64,000 nucleotides of DNA from Comamonas sp. Y33R10-2 (GTDB lineage: Bacteria > Pseudomonadota > Gammaproteobacteria > Burkholderiales > Burkholderiaceae_C): assembly GCF_019355935.1 (NCBI RefSeq), contig NZ_CP079925.1, positions 930,001 through 994,000 on the forward strand. The letters are read 5' to 3'. The notes below the pieces were generated by a model, which was not told the DNA's origin, ran no database searches, and was given only the letters and a program-made list of their open reading frames with translations. Below are positions 42,247-51,415 of this stretch, piece by piece (positions within the stretch are counted from its first letter, which is position 1; every line of letters starts with the position of its first letter). The translations under genes were made by a program, and so were the position numbers.

Positions 42247-43571
42247 TCACGCTTTGCGTAGAGGGCTGTGCGTCTTCAGGTCTTGCACATAATCGGCCAT
42301 GCCTTCGCCTTCACGCTGCAAAAAGCGTGCAATGGCATCGGCAAAACCGGGGTGGGCAACCCAGTGCGCGCTAGGCGTTTCCACCGGCAGCAGGGCGCGG
42401 GCCATTTTGTGTTCGCCTTGTGCCCCCCTTCAAAACGTGTGATGCCGTTGGCAATGCACCATTCAATGGGCTGGTAGTAGCAGGCTTCAAAGTGCAGGCT
42501 GTCGACGCGAGCGAGTGCACCCCAGTAGCGGCCATAAGCTACTCTGCTATTGATAGCTATATGTCCTTGATCTGTATTGGCTTCTAAAGAGTTTGATGCT
42601 GAATTCGTGGTTTCTCTAGGACTTACTGCTATCAAGCTCGCTGCAATGGCTTGCCCCTCATGCTCGGCAATGAACATCACCCAGCACTCTGGCATGGTGC
42701 GGGCCATAGCTTCAAAAAAGGCGGGCGACAGATAGGGCGCGTTGCCGTGCTCTAGGTAGGTGCGTTCGTAGCAGCGGTAGAAGAACGCCCAGTCATCGCT
42801 GCTGATGTCGCAGCCTTCCATGACTCTGAAGCTCAGACCTGCATCGCGTACCTTGCGGCGCTCTTGGCGGATTTTTTTACGCTTATCGTTATTGAGCGAA
42901 GCAAGAAAGTGCTCGAAGTCGCGCCAGAGAGTTACTTCGTTGGAGGAGATGGGGGTTGATTCGTCACCGGGTTGCCCCAAGTCAGATGTGAGTCCCTTGG
43001 GGATAAGCGAATTACATGCAGTGGTGAGCGTGGGGGCGTGGTTAGTCCAATGAAACTGCACCGTGCTGCGCTGCATCCAGCCTGCTTCAGCGCAGGCGGC
43101 TAAATCGTCTGCATCACCAAACAGCAGATGCAGCGATGACAGCTGCTCAGACTCAGCCCACTCTTGCACGGCTTTGACCAGCGCCACGCGCAGCGCTTGT
43201 GCGCGCGCCAGCAGGCGCGAGCCGGGAACGGGGGTGAAGGGTACGGCCAGTACGGCCTTGGGGTAATAGGGCAGGCCATGCTGCTCATAGGCGCGGGCCC
43301 ATGCCCAATCAAAAACGTACTCGCCATAAGAGTGGTTCTTGATGTAGAGGGGGCAGGCGGCCAGTAATTCGCCTTGATGCCAGATGGTGATGACACGGCT
43401 GACCCAGTCCGTTTCAGGCGTGGCGCTGCCGCTTTGCTCCATTGCGGCCAAGTATTCGTGGCGCATGAAGGGCGTCGGCGTCGATTGAGAGGCCAGCAGC
43501 GCATTCCAGTTTTGTGCATCTAGCTGCTGCACGCTGGTGAGTACGCGAGTGATAATTGTGTTTTCGGCCAT
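42247..43571 (-). pseudogene. Acyltransferase of the FemAB/GNAT-like COG3146 family, frameshifted near the C-terminus
   Basis: From ATG 43571 the frame encodes a peptidogalycan-biosynthesis-type N-acyltransferase: PTPFMRHEYLAAMEQSG, the YGEYVFDWAWARAYEQHGLPYYPK block, NDKRKKIRQERRKV, and YGRYWGA ... HFEACYYQPIEWCI. At six G residues (42423-42428 on the plus strand as C) the frame breaks. With one extra G it would continue EGGAQGEHKMARALLPVE and end KTHSPLRKA at TGA 42247, exactly the family ending. The as-read frame instead runs to 42276 with an unrelated tail. Either a real mutation or a homopolymer sequencing error. There is also an in-frame insert at about residues 323-343. Confidence 0.8.
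42541..42580. repeat. TAGCTAT-type repeat inside the acyltransferase gene
   Basis: ATTGATAGCTATATGTCCTTG matches the intergenic copy after gshA at 17 of 21 positions and is translated in frame into a stretch the protein family lacks. Confidence 0.45.
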
Positions 43572-43620
43572 GCCCTGATTGTCGCGGGGGCTGGTCGCCT
43601 CACCGCCTAGCTTGCTTTTC

Positions 43621-45261
43621 ATGACGCTTTCCATCTGTTGTGCCCAACGCAATTTTGTCGTGGGCGATCTCTCTGGCAATGTCCAGAAAATCATTGCCTC
43701 CGCTGCCCAAGCTTATGCCAATGGCGCTCGCCTGCTGCTCTCGCCAGAGCTGGCGTTGTGCGGTTATGCGGCTGAAGACCTGTATCTGCGCCCTGCGTTT
43801 TTAGATGCCTGCGACGCTGCTTTGCAAGAGTTGCAGGCAGCTAGCGCCCAATGGCCGGGGCTGGCGCTGGTCATAGGCCACCCGCAGCGTGACGGGGGTC
43901 AGCTGTACAACGCGGCCAGCGTGCTGCGCGATGGCCAACAAGTCGCTCGCTACTTCAAGCAACTGCTGCCCAACTTTGGCGTGTTTGACGAGCAGCGCTA
44001 CTTTGCTGCGGGCAATGTGCCTTGCGTGGTGGAGGTTGAAGGCATTCAAGTGGGCTTGCTGATTTGCGAGGATGCATGGCACGCAGGCCCTGCCCAAGCT
44101 GCGGTGGCGGCTGGAGCACAACTGCTGGCAGTTATCAATGCATCGCCTTTTCATAGGGGAAAACAGGCCGAGCGCGAGCAAGTGATTGGACTGCGTGCTA
44201 TTGAAAATGCAGTGCCCGTGATCTATTCCCACTTGGTGGGTGGGCAAGATGAGATTGTTTTTGACGGTGGCTCGTTTGCGGTGGGCTCTGATGGTCAGAT
44301 TGCAGCACGCGCTGCTGCGTTTGAGGAAGACCTTGCTGCGGTTGCCGCGCATTGCGTCAATGGCCGCGTCAGCCTGTTGGGTGAGATCAAGCCTCAGCTC
44401 AGCCATCACCACGCTCTGTGGTCGGCCTTGGTGCTGGCCGTGCGTGACTATGTCGGCAAGAACCGTTTTCCGGGTGCGCTCATCGGCCTGTCGGGCGGTA
44501 TGGATTCGGCGCTGGTGTTGTCCATTGCCGTGGATGCGCTGGGTGCAGACAAAGTGCGCACGGTGATGATGCCTTCGCCCTACACGGCCGATATCAGCTG
44601 GCTTGATGCCCGCGAAATGTCCGAGCGCGTAGGTGTGCAGCACGAAGAAATTGATATTGCGCCGCAGTTTGAGGCTTTCAAAGCTGCACTGGCCACTACG
44701 TTTGCGGGCCGCGCCGAAGACACGACGGAAGAAAACCTGCAAGCGCGCATTCGCGGCACGCTGCTCATGGCCATGAGCAATAAGTTTGGCCACGTGGTGC
44801 TGACTACAGGTAACAAGAGCGAAATGTCCACGGGCTACTGCACGCTGTATGGCGATATGGCCGGCGGTTTTGCGGTCATCAAAGATGTGCTCAAGACGGA
44901 AGTTTTTGCACTGGCGCGCTGGCGCAATGCGCATGATCCGTTTGGCACAGGGCTTGACCCCATTCCTGATCGCATCATCACGCGCCCACCCAGTGCCGAA
45001 TTGCGTGCGGATCAGAAAGATCAAGACAGCCTGCCTGACTATGAGGTGCTGGATGTCATCGTCACGCACTACATGGAAAATAATGAGAGCATAAGCTCCA
45101 TCGTGGCCAAGGGCTTTGCGGCAGCGGATGTGGAACGTGTCACGCGTCTGATACAAATCAATGAGCACAAGCGTCGCCAAGCCCCCGTGGGCCCACGCTT
45201 AACGGTGCGCAGTTTTGGTAAAGACTGGCGTTATCCGATCACCAATAAATTTCGCGCCTAA
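43621..45261 (+). CDS. nadE: Glutamine-dependent NAD+ synthetase
   Basis: 546 residues from ATG 43621. The N-terminal nitrilase-type glutaminase domain (about 1-260) has its Glu-Lys-Cys triad in PELALCGY, FKQLLPNFGVFDE and LLICEDAW. The C-terminal synthetase domain opens with the PP-loop SGGMDSALVLS and includes TTGNKSEMSTGYCTLYGDMAGG. It converts deamido-NAD to NAD using ammonia channelled from glutamine. It is divergent from the acyltransferase gene (49 bases apart) and 49 bases before glnB, an order often seen in betaproteobacteria. Confidence 0.95.
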   Translation: MTLSICCAQRNFVVGDLSGNVQKIIASAAQAYANGARLLLSPELALCGYAAEDLYLRPAFLDACDAALQELQAASAQWPGLALVIGHPQRDGGQLYNAASVLRDGQQVARYFKQLLPNFGVFDEQRYFAAGNVPCVVEVEGIQVGLLICEDAWHAGPAQAAVAAGAQLLAVINASPFHRGKQAEREQVIGLRAIENAVPVIYSHLVGGQDEIVFDGGSFAVGSDGQIAARAAAFEEDLAAVAAHCVNGRVSLLGEIKPQLSHHHALWSALVLAVRDYVGKNRFPGALIGLSGGMDSALVLSIAVDALGADKVRTVMMPSPYTADISWLDAREMSERVGVQHEEIDIAPQFEAFKAALATTFAGRAEDTTEENLQARIRGTLLMAMSNKFGHVVLTTGNKSEMSTGYCTLYGDMAGGFAVIKDVLKTEVFALARWRNAHDPFGTGLDPIPDRIITRPPSAELRADQKDQDSLPDYEVLDVIVTHYMENNESISSIVAKGFAAADVERVTRLIQINEHKRRQAPVGPRLTVRSFGKDWRYPITNKFRA

Positions 45262-45301
45262 GGCCTAGGTCTTTGGCGCGTTGCAAAATTCAATCTACTG
45301 A

Positions 45302-45649
<348 letters not shown>

Positions 45650-45683
45650 CGCTGCAGGCTGCTTTATCGCTTTGCCGCATTGA

Positions 45684-45717
45684 AAAAAGCCAGCTTGAAA
45701 GCTGGCTTTTTGTTTTT
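45684..45717. terminator. Bidirectional terminator between glnB and the LOG gene
   Basis: Stem AAAAGCCAGC/GCTGGCTTTT with a TTGAAA loop, A run before and T run after; it touches the stop codon of the convergent gene. Confidence 0.85.
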
Positions 45718-46309
45718 AGATGACGCTGCGTAGCGCTGGCGTATCCATCTGCACACCCGCGTTCTGAACCATGTTTTGCAGCAGAGTGTTGGTGTCCGAG
45801 CTTGTTTCAATCAAGCCCATCTGCCACTCGCCCATGAACTCGTTTTTGACGCAGGACTGCAGAAACTGCAGCATGGTGTCGTAGTAGCCGTCCACGTTAA
45901 GAATGCCGATGGGCTTGTCGTGGTAGCCCAGTTGGCGCCAAGTCCAGACCTCAAACAGCTCTTCAAAAGTGCCAATGCCGCCGGGCAGGGCGACGAATGC
46001 ATCGCTGCGCTCGGCCATCATGGCTTTGCGCTCGTGCATGTTCTTGACGATATGCAGCTCATCACAGCCGTGGTTGGCCAACTCTTTATCGACCAGTGCT
46101 TGAGGGATGATGCCGACCACGCGCCCGCCTGCTTGCCGGGTGGCTTCAGCCACGATGCCCATCAGGCCGCTGCGCCCGCCGCCATAGACCAACTGGCCGC
46201 CGCGTGAGCCAATCCATTGGCCAACGGCCTTGGCGATTTCAGTGAATTGAGGATTTGTGCCGGGGCGTGAGCCGCAGTACACGCAGAGGGAAAAAGCAGG
46301 ATTGGTCAT
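45716..46309 (-). CDS. LOG-family protein (TIGR00730)
   Basis: 197 residues from ATG 46309, overlapping the dgkA stop as ATGA. The family signature PGGIGTFEELFEVWTW (about 110) and the N-terminal CVYCGSRPG and YGGGRSGLMG nucleotide-binding turns are present. Characterised members are nucleoside 5'-monophosphate phosphoribohydrolases, including cytokinin-activating LOG enzymes; in bacteria the role may be nucleotide salvage or clean-up. Last gene of a minus-strand operon led by a sigma factor gene. Confidence 0.9.
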   Translation of the reverse strand: MTNPAFSLCVYCGSRPGTNPQFTEIAKAVGQWIGSRGGQLVYGGGRSGLMGIVAEATRQAGGRVVGIIPQALVDKELANHGCDELHIVKNMHERKAMMAERSDAFVALPGGIGTFEELFEVWTWRQLGYHDKPIGILNVDGYYDTMLQFLQSCVKNEFMGEWQMGLIETSSDTNTLLQNMVQNAGVQMDTPALRSVI

Positions 46310-46704
46310 GCGATGAATCGGTGATAAATAGCGGCAGCCCAGACGGCGCCGCAAAGGCATAGTGCCAATAAGACAGCAGAGCTGCCCATGTCTTTGGCTT
46401 TTTTCGACAGCTCATGCCACTCAGGGCCAATGCGGTCAATGGCCGCTTCAATGCCGGTGTTGAGCAACTCGACGATCAGCACCAGGGTGATGGTGCCCGC
46501 CAGCAGAGCCACTTGCTCCCAGCTTGTGCCTAGCCAGAAGGCCGCTGGAATCATGACAAAAGCGCAGATGGCTTCTTGCTGAAAGGCTTTTTCGTGCCAG
46601 CCGGCTTTGAGACCGGCCAGTGAATAGGCGCCAGCATGCAGCACGCGAGAAAGGCCGGCGCGGCTTTTTTGTGGGTTGACGGGGTCGGGTGTTAAAGGCT
46701 TCAT
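46306..46704 (-). CDS. dgkA: Diacylglycerol kinase, prokaryotic type
   Basis: 132 residues with an amphipathic N-terminus and three membrane helices (about 43-61, 66-85, 106-128). The catalytic stretch is conserved: NTGIEAAIDRIGPEWHELSKKAKDMGSSAVLLA, with the glutamate and the KAKDMGSAAV motif. It rephosphorylates diacylglycerol to phosphatidic acid in the inner membrane. It lies 10 bases after the RDD gene and overlaps the LOG gene. Confidence 0.93.
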   Translation of the reverse strand: MKPLTPDPVNPQKSRAGLSRVLHAGAYSLAGLKAGWHEKAFQQEAICAFVMIPAAFWLGTSWEQVALLAGTITLVLIVELLNTGIEAAIDRIGPEWHELSKKAKDMGSSAVLLALCLCGAVWAAAIYHRFIA

Positions 46705-46713
46705 GGGGCGCTA

Positions 46714-47268
46714 TCAGCGAATGCGTTTAGGGGCGGGGGCTTGATGCACCAGTTGAGTGCCGGCCCATGCGTCATGCCAGAACTGTTTTTTGGGGTGAAA
46801 GCGGCTGAGTAGGGCCCAGACCATAATCCAGCCCGCCATCAGCACTAGCACCTCTAGCGGAGGCAAATCAAACGGGTAGAGCACTGCCAAAGGAGGCAGC
46901 CACCACATCCAACTCACGGTATAGCGAAGCAAAGCGCGGGTTTGGGTTAAAGGGTGACCTTGGGCATCCAGCACGCGGATATGCCAAGTCTTCATGGCAA
47001 GCGTTTGGCCGCTGCCCTTGCTCCAGAACCAGACAAAGTAAATGCCCAGCACTACCAGCATGAAAGCTTGCAGAAAGTGGCGGTTATCAAGCGCATTGCG
47101 GGTTTGGGACAGTGTGCCGAACAGGTAGCCGGCAAGGAACACGACGCCAAACAACAACATGCCTTCATAAAGCCAGCAAGCCATTCTGCGGCGTAGGCTT
47201 GGAGCTATGAAATTAGGAGTTTCTGAAGGTGCTGCTCTGTCATCACGAATCGAAATATCTTGCTGCAT
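46714..47268 (-). CDS. RDD-family membrane protein
   Basis: 184 residues. An N-terminal cytoplasmic stretch leads into four hydrophobic helices (about 31-52, 64-84, 112-130, 137-155), with the RDD-domain features RRRMACWLYEGMLLFGVVF and MKTWHIRVLDAQG between helices. Function is unknown; some RDD proteins act as sodium-proton antiporters. The gene lies inside the sigma factor operon, 72 bases after the DUF3106 gene. Confidence 0.85.
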   Translation of the reverse strand: MQQDISIRDDRAAPSETPNFIAPSLRRRMACWLYEGMLLFGVVFLAGYLFGTLSQTRNALDNRHFLQAFMLVVLGIYFVWFWSKGSGQTLAMKTWHIRVLDAQGHPLTQTRALLRYTVSWMWWLPPLAVLYPFDLPPLEVLVLMAGWIMVWALLSRFHPKKQFWHDAWAGTQLVHQAPAPKRIR

Positions 47269-47340
47269 GGAGGCATTGTAGAGGTCGCTTTAGCGAGCCT
47301 TGTACTTCGATTGCAGCATGGATTGCGGGATAGGCGTTGA

Positions 47341-48156
47341 TCAGTGCGACTCTTGCGCTGGCGCATCTAATGGCGGCAGCGTAATGGGCGTGGCGCGTGG
47401 AATATCTACTGGCGCAGTCTCCACAATGATGGAAGGCGTGCGTACCGGATGCGTCTCCACCATCGCCGGTGTAGAGGGCACGGGTGGAGGTGGGTGATGG
47501 ATGGTCGCGGGCGGAATCTTGGGCAGATTCGGCGTTGTATTAGGGGCTGCTGTGGCGGCAGGAATGCGAGTCAGCCTTTTGGCCCCTAGGGGTGTGATAG
47601 CGGGAGCAGCTGTGACCACTTTGGGGGCGGCGCGGGACGCGAGCAAGCGCTTTTCTTCATCGCTCAGGGCTTGATAGGCTTCCCATTGAGCTTGCTTGTC
47701 TGTGGCCAGTTTATTGGTGATTGCGAAGTTCAGGCGGGCTTGATTGCGCTGGGCTGAACTGAAGTCCGTCCAAGACTCCATGCGCTCGTGCAGCTTTTCT
47801 TGCTCGCGTTCGCTGAGCTTATCGAAGCCATCAGTCAGAGCGATCCAGCGGCGCTTTTGTACCGAACTGATCATGGGCCAGCGCTCTTGCAAAGGCGACA
47901 GTACTTGACGCTGATGGCTGCTCAGTTCAGCCCAGCGGGGGCCAGATGCGAGCGCCGTTGCTTTTTGGCGCGTGGACGGGTCGGCGTGCATGGTCTTAGA
48001 TGCAGCCATGGTTGAGGGAGGCACCGAGCTGGGGGCGAGTCTGACTTGCTGCACGACGTTCCACCCTATCCAGGATAGAGCCACCAACAACAGCGCCGCC
48101 ATGACGGCGGCGGTGTTGATGGAGCTCAGGATGGAGCGCTTTTCAGTAGGCATCAA
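47341..48156 (-). CDS. DUF3106 protein
   Basis: 271 residues. One N-terminal membrane helix (about 14-33), then a helical DUF3106 region (about 75-165) rich in aromatic and basic residues: LSSHQRQVLSPLQERWPMI, KRRWIALTDGFDKLSEREQ, WTDFSSAQRNQARLNF. The second half is Pro/Ala/Thr-rich and low complexity. It faces the periplasm. Function is unknown, but these genes commonly accompany DUF3619 and ECF sigma genes in Comamonadaceae, as here. Confidence 0.83.
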   Translation of the reverse strand: MMPTEKRSILSSINTAAVMAALLLVALSWIGWNVVQQVRLAPSSVPPSTMAASKTMHADPSTRQKATALASGPRWAELSSHQRQVLSPLQERWPMISSVQKRRWIALTDGFDKLSEREQEKLHERMESWTDFSSAQRNQARLNFAITNKLATDKQAQWEAYQALSDEEKRLLASRAAPKVVTAAPAITPLGAKRLTRIPAATAAPNTTPNLPKIPPATIHHPPPPVPSTPAMVETHPVRTPSIIVETAPVDIPRATPITLPPLDAPAQESH

Positions 48157-48192
48157 GTTAGTAAAGCAGGAAAAGCGGGAAAAGCGAGATTG

Positions 48193-48645
48193 TTAATGTT
48201 CCGAGGTGGGGGCCGAGGTCTTGAGGTACTGAATAAAGCCTGGGTCTGAGTAAGCCGCTGGAGGCAAGTCGTCAGTCAGCAAGGCGGTATCCACCGCAGT
48301 AACTTCGGTCAGCATACTTTGTTCGCTGTCCGAGTTGTAAATTACCAAGCCAGCAATCAGCGCAAACACAGGAATGGCCGAAATCAGCGCGCGCCACCAG
48401 CCAGTACCCTCGTTGGGGCTGCCCATGGTTGCGGCATTGCCTTGAGCGGATACCGCTGTATTGGTTTGAGTATGCAGGGCAAAGGCTTCACGGCGGCGCT
48501 CGGAGACGGAGCGCTCGCGGGAGGCGCGCAGGCGCTCAGTTACTTCGTAGGGCAGCCAAGCTTCGCCTTCGCTCAGGCGGGCTGTGATGTGGCGTGCGAA
48601 ACGGTCGGCGGCCTGTTCTTGCTGGAGTGTGGGCACGGATTTCAT
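48193..48645 (-). CDS. DUF3619 protein, probable anti-sigma-type membrane partner
   Basis: 150 residues from ATG 48645, overlapping the sigma factor stop as ATGA. The cytoplasmic N-terminus has QEQAADRFARHITARLSEG and YEVTERLRASRERSVSERRREAF, an amphipathic segment typical of DUF3619. One membrane helix lies at about 84-106 with a short periplasmic tail. A cytoplasmic helical part plus a single helix, translated from an overlapping start after an ECF sigma gene, is the standard anti-sigma layout; that role is inferred, as the family is uncharacterised. Confidence 0.8.
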   Translation of the reverse strand: MKSVPTLQQEQAADRFARHITARLSEGEAWLPYEVTERLRASRERSVSERRREAFALHTQTNTAVSAQGNAATMGSPNEGTGWWRALISAIPVFALIAGLVIYNSDSEQSMLTEVTAVDTALLTDDLPPAAYSDPGFIQYLKTSAPTSEH

Positions 48646-49208
48646 AACTCGATTCCTTTGGCCTTGAGTGCCTTGCTCAATGTTTGGATGGCTCGAAAGC
48701 AATGTGTTTTCACACTGCCTTCGGAGCAGCCCATGGCTGCAGCGGTCTCCGCAACATCCATCTCCTCCCAATAACGCATGAGGAAGGCTTCGCGTTGACG
48801 CGCTGGGAGCTCTTGTATTTCTTTTTCTATGCTTTGTAGCGTTTGCTTTCGTTCTGTCAGATTTTCGACATTGCGCGCCGCTGCTTCATCGGCATTGGTG
48901 GCGTAAGTTTCTAGCCAGTCAAAGCCGCCTTCATCGTCTGAGGACTCTAGATCACTAAAGTGTGTAAACAGCGCTTTTTGGGTTTTTTGGCGTCTGAACC
49001 AGTCTAACGTGCTGTTCGAGAGAATGCGCTGGAACAGCATGGGTAGCTCGTTGATAGGCTTATCCCCATAGTGCTGAGACAGTTTGAGCATGCTGTCTTG
49101 CACGATATCCAAGGCCGCATCTTCATCGCGGACGTGAAAAAAGCTGCGCTTGAATGCGCGCTTTTCTACGCCTTTGAGGAATGCAGACAGTTCTTGTTCT
49201 GTAGCCAA
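48642..49208 (-). CDS. ECF-type RNA polymerase sigma factor
   Basis: 188 residues if read from the TTG at 49208, where the family-like start ATEQELSAFLKGVEKRAFKR begins. The frame extends to another TTG at 49331, and no ATG exists in between, so the start is uncertain. Region 2 (FFHVRDEDAALDIVQDSMLKL) and region 4 (ELPARQREAFLMRYWEEMDV, then a helix-turn-helix with MGCSEGSVKTHCFRAI) are clear. First gene of a six-gene minus-strand operon. Its signal is unknown; the DUF3619 protein is the candidate anti-sigma. Confidence 0.85.
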   Translation of the reverse strand: MATEQELSAFLKGVEKRAFKRSFFHVRDEDAALDIVQDSMLKLSQHYGDKPINELPMLFQRILSNSTLDWFRRQKTQKALFTHFSDLESSDDEGGFDWLETYATNADEAAARNVENLTERKQTLQSIEKEIQELPARQREAFLMRYWEEMDVAETAAAMGCSEGSVKTHCFRAIQTLSKALKAKGIEL

Positions 49209-49472
49209 GAGAGAGTAGCCCTGGAAAAAATCGGGGGAGTGCCCGTGGGAAAGTTGGCGATTATCGCATCCACTGATGTTTTTATGTGTAGTGGATTTGA
49301 AGGTCTTGTTGCAGTGCGATAATGTTTTCAACTTATAGAAGCAAACGGATCACGGTTCGGCGTATACACAAACGCTCATGGCTTGTGGTCTTAAGTCCTA
49401 AACCGGCCCCACAAGGGCTTCAGGCTAAGGGCACCGAAGGTTTTTCGTTAGAGAAATTCACAAAGGTTAATC

Positions 49473-51260
49473 ATGGAAATTTCCAAAGCTGAGCTGGCCT
49501 CCGCGGCAGCCGCTTCGTCCTCCAAGGGCGCCCAAGAGTTAATGGGCTCCGAAATCCTCATCAAGTCTCTTCAGGCTGAAGGTGTCAAGCACCTGTGGGG
49601 TTACCCAGGCGGGGCAGTTCTCTACATTTACGACGCTCTGTACAAGCAAGAGACGATTCAGCATGTGCTGGTGCGCCATGAGCAGGCGGCTGTGCATGCG
49701 GCCGATGGCTTTGCCCGTGCAACCGGTGAAGTAGGCGTGGCGCTGGTGACATCCGGCCCCGGCCTGACCAATGCGGTTACTGGTATTGCTACGGCTTATA
49801 CAGACTCCATCCCTTTGGTCGTGATTGCTGGCCAGACTTCGACCAATCAAATCGGTACCGATGCTTTCCAAGAGTGCGACACCGTGGGCATTACGCGTCC
49901 CATCGTCAAACACAACTTCTTGGTGAAAGACGTACGCGATCTGGCCGAGACCATGAAGAAGGCTTTCCACATTGCCCGCACCGGCCGCCCAGGCCCTGTG
50001 GTGGTGGATATTCCTAAAGACGTGTCCTTTAAGAAGGCGCTGTACGCCGGCTATCCAGAAAAGCTGGAAATGCGCTCGTATAACCCTGTCAAAAAGGGTC
50101 ATGCAGGCCAGATTCGCAAGGCACTGCAATTGCTGCTGGCGGCCAAGCGTCCCTACATCTATACAGGCGGCGGTGTGTTGCTGGGCAATGCAACCAACGA
50201 GCTGCGCACTTTGGTGGAGATGCTGGGCTACCCGGTGACCAGCACTTTGATGGGCTTGGGAGCCTATCCTGCCAGCGACAAGAAGTTCCTCGGCATGCTG
50301 GGCATGCACGGCACGATTGAAGCCAATAACGCCATGCAAAACAGCGATGTGCTGCTGGCCGTGGGCGCTCGCTTTGACGACCGCGTGATTGGTAACCCCA
50401 AGCACTTTATGTCGGTAGAGCGCAAGATCATTCACATCGACGTGGATCCATCCTCTATCTCCAAGCGCGTGAAGGTGGATGTGCCTATTGTGGGTGATGT
50501 CAAGGATGTGCTGGTTGAGCTGATCGCCATGCTGCGCGAATCCACTCAGCGTGCTGATGAAGGTGCTCTGAGCCAGTGGTGGAGCACCATTGAAGGCTGG
50601 CGCAGCCGCGATTGCTTGGCCTATGACATGTCGAACACCGACGTGATCAAGCCCCAGTACGTGGTGGATACGCTGTGGAAGATGACGAAAGATGCCGACG
50701 CTTACGTGACATCTGACGTGGGTCAGCACCAGATGTGGGCCGCGCAGTACTACCGTTTTGACGAGCCGCGCCGCTGGATTAACTCTGGCGGTCTGGGCAC
50801 CATGGGTGTGGGTCTGCCTTATGCCATGGGTATCAAGCTGGCTAAGCCTGATGCTGAAGTGTTCTGCATCACGGGCGAAGGCTCGATTCAGATGAACATT
50901 CAAGAGCTGGCCACCTGCAAGCAATACAACACGCCTGTGGTGATCTGCGCGCTGAACAACCGCTTCCTGGGCATGGTGCGGCAGTGGCAAGAAATTGAGT
51001 ACTCGGGCCGCTACTCCAGCAGCTACATGGACTCTCTGCCTGACTTCGTGAAGCTGGCTGAGGCTTATGGCCACCGCGGCATTCTGGTGGAAAAGCCTGA
51101 AGACGTGGAAGGCGCGCTGCGCGAAGCCCGCCGCATCGTGCGCGAAGAGAGCAAGACTGTTTTCCTTGACTTCCGTACCGATCCTACCGAGAACGTGTTC
51201 CCCATGGTGCAAGCCGGTCGCGGTATCACGGAAATGCTGCTGGGCGCTGACGATTTGTGA
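49473..51260 (+). CDS. ilvI: Acetolactate synthase large subunit (biosynthetic)
   Basis: 595 residues, with an unusual Ala/Ser-rich N-terminal extension of about 22. ThDP-dependent fold: HEQAAVHAADGFARATG with the catalytic glutamate, GTMGVGLPYAMG, and the ThDP/Mg motif from GEGSIQMNIQELATC to NNR. It condenses two pyruvates, or pyruvate and 2-oxobutyrate, as the first common step of valine, leucine and isoleucine synthesis. The 140-base leader before it contains only a seven-codon ORF lacking Ile/Val and no clear attenuator. ilvH and ilvC follow. Confidence 0.95.
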   Translation: MEISKAELASAAAASSSKGAQELMGSEILIKSLQAEGVKHLWGYPGGAVLYIYDALYKQETIQHVLVRHEQAAVHAADGFARATGEVGVALVTSGPGLTNAVTGIATAYTDSIPLVVIAGQTSTNQIGTDAFQECDTVGITRPIVKHNFLVKDVRDLAETMKKAFHIARTGRPGPVVVDIPKDVSFKKALYAGYPEKLEMRSYNPVKKGHAGQIRKALQLLLAAKRPYIYTGGGVLLGNATNELRTLVEMLGYPVTSTLMGLGAYPASDKKFLGMLGMHGTIEANNAMQNSDVLLAVGARFDDRVIGNPKHFMSVERKIIHIDVDPSSISKRVKVDVPIVGDVKDVLVELIAMLRESTQRADEGALSQWWSTIEGWRSRDCLAYDMSNTDVIKPQYVVDTLWKMTKDADAYVTSDVGQHQMWAAQYYRFDEPRRWINSGGLGTMGVGLPYAMGIKLAKPDAEVFCITGEGSIQMNIQELATCKQYNTPVVICALNNRFLGMVRQWQEIEYSGRYSSSYMDSLPDFVKLAEAYGHRGILVEKPEDVEGALREARRIVREESKTVFLDFRTDPTENVFPMVQAGRGITEMLLGADDL

Positions 51261-51309
51261 TGTCTGAGTCGATTTTTGAATGAAATCGACCTCAAGCCAT
51301 TAAAAATCA

Positions 51310-51345
51310 ATGACTGGTAGCTATATTTTAAATAGCGTTTTTTGA
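51310..51345. repeat. TAGCTAT-type repeat between ilvI and ilvH
   Basis: TGGTAGCTATATTTTAAATAG is related to the dispersed family and interrupts the operon in a 155-base gap. Weak similarity only. Confidence 0.3.
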
Positions 51346-51415
51346 CGAATCTATTGCTCGCCGAGCCTGGCACTTACCGGTGTCAGGGGAGGGCGACGAA
51401 AAGAGGAATCTGGAT

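Noticed and set aside
43801..45180. Antisense frame of 459 codons opposite nadE
   Set aside because: No ribosome site or domain; nadE is complete and conserved on the plus strand.
49378..49401. Seven-codon ORF in the ilvI leader as an attenuation peptide
   Set aside because: It encodes MACGLKS with a single leucine and no isoleucine or valine, and no clear terminator hairpin follows.
49539..51212. Antisense frame of 557 codons opposite ilvI
   Set aside because: His/Gln-rich shadow of a strongly codon-biased gene.
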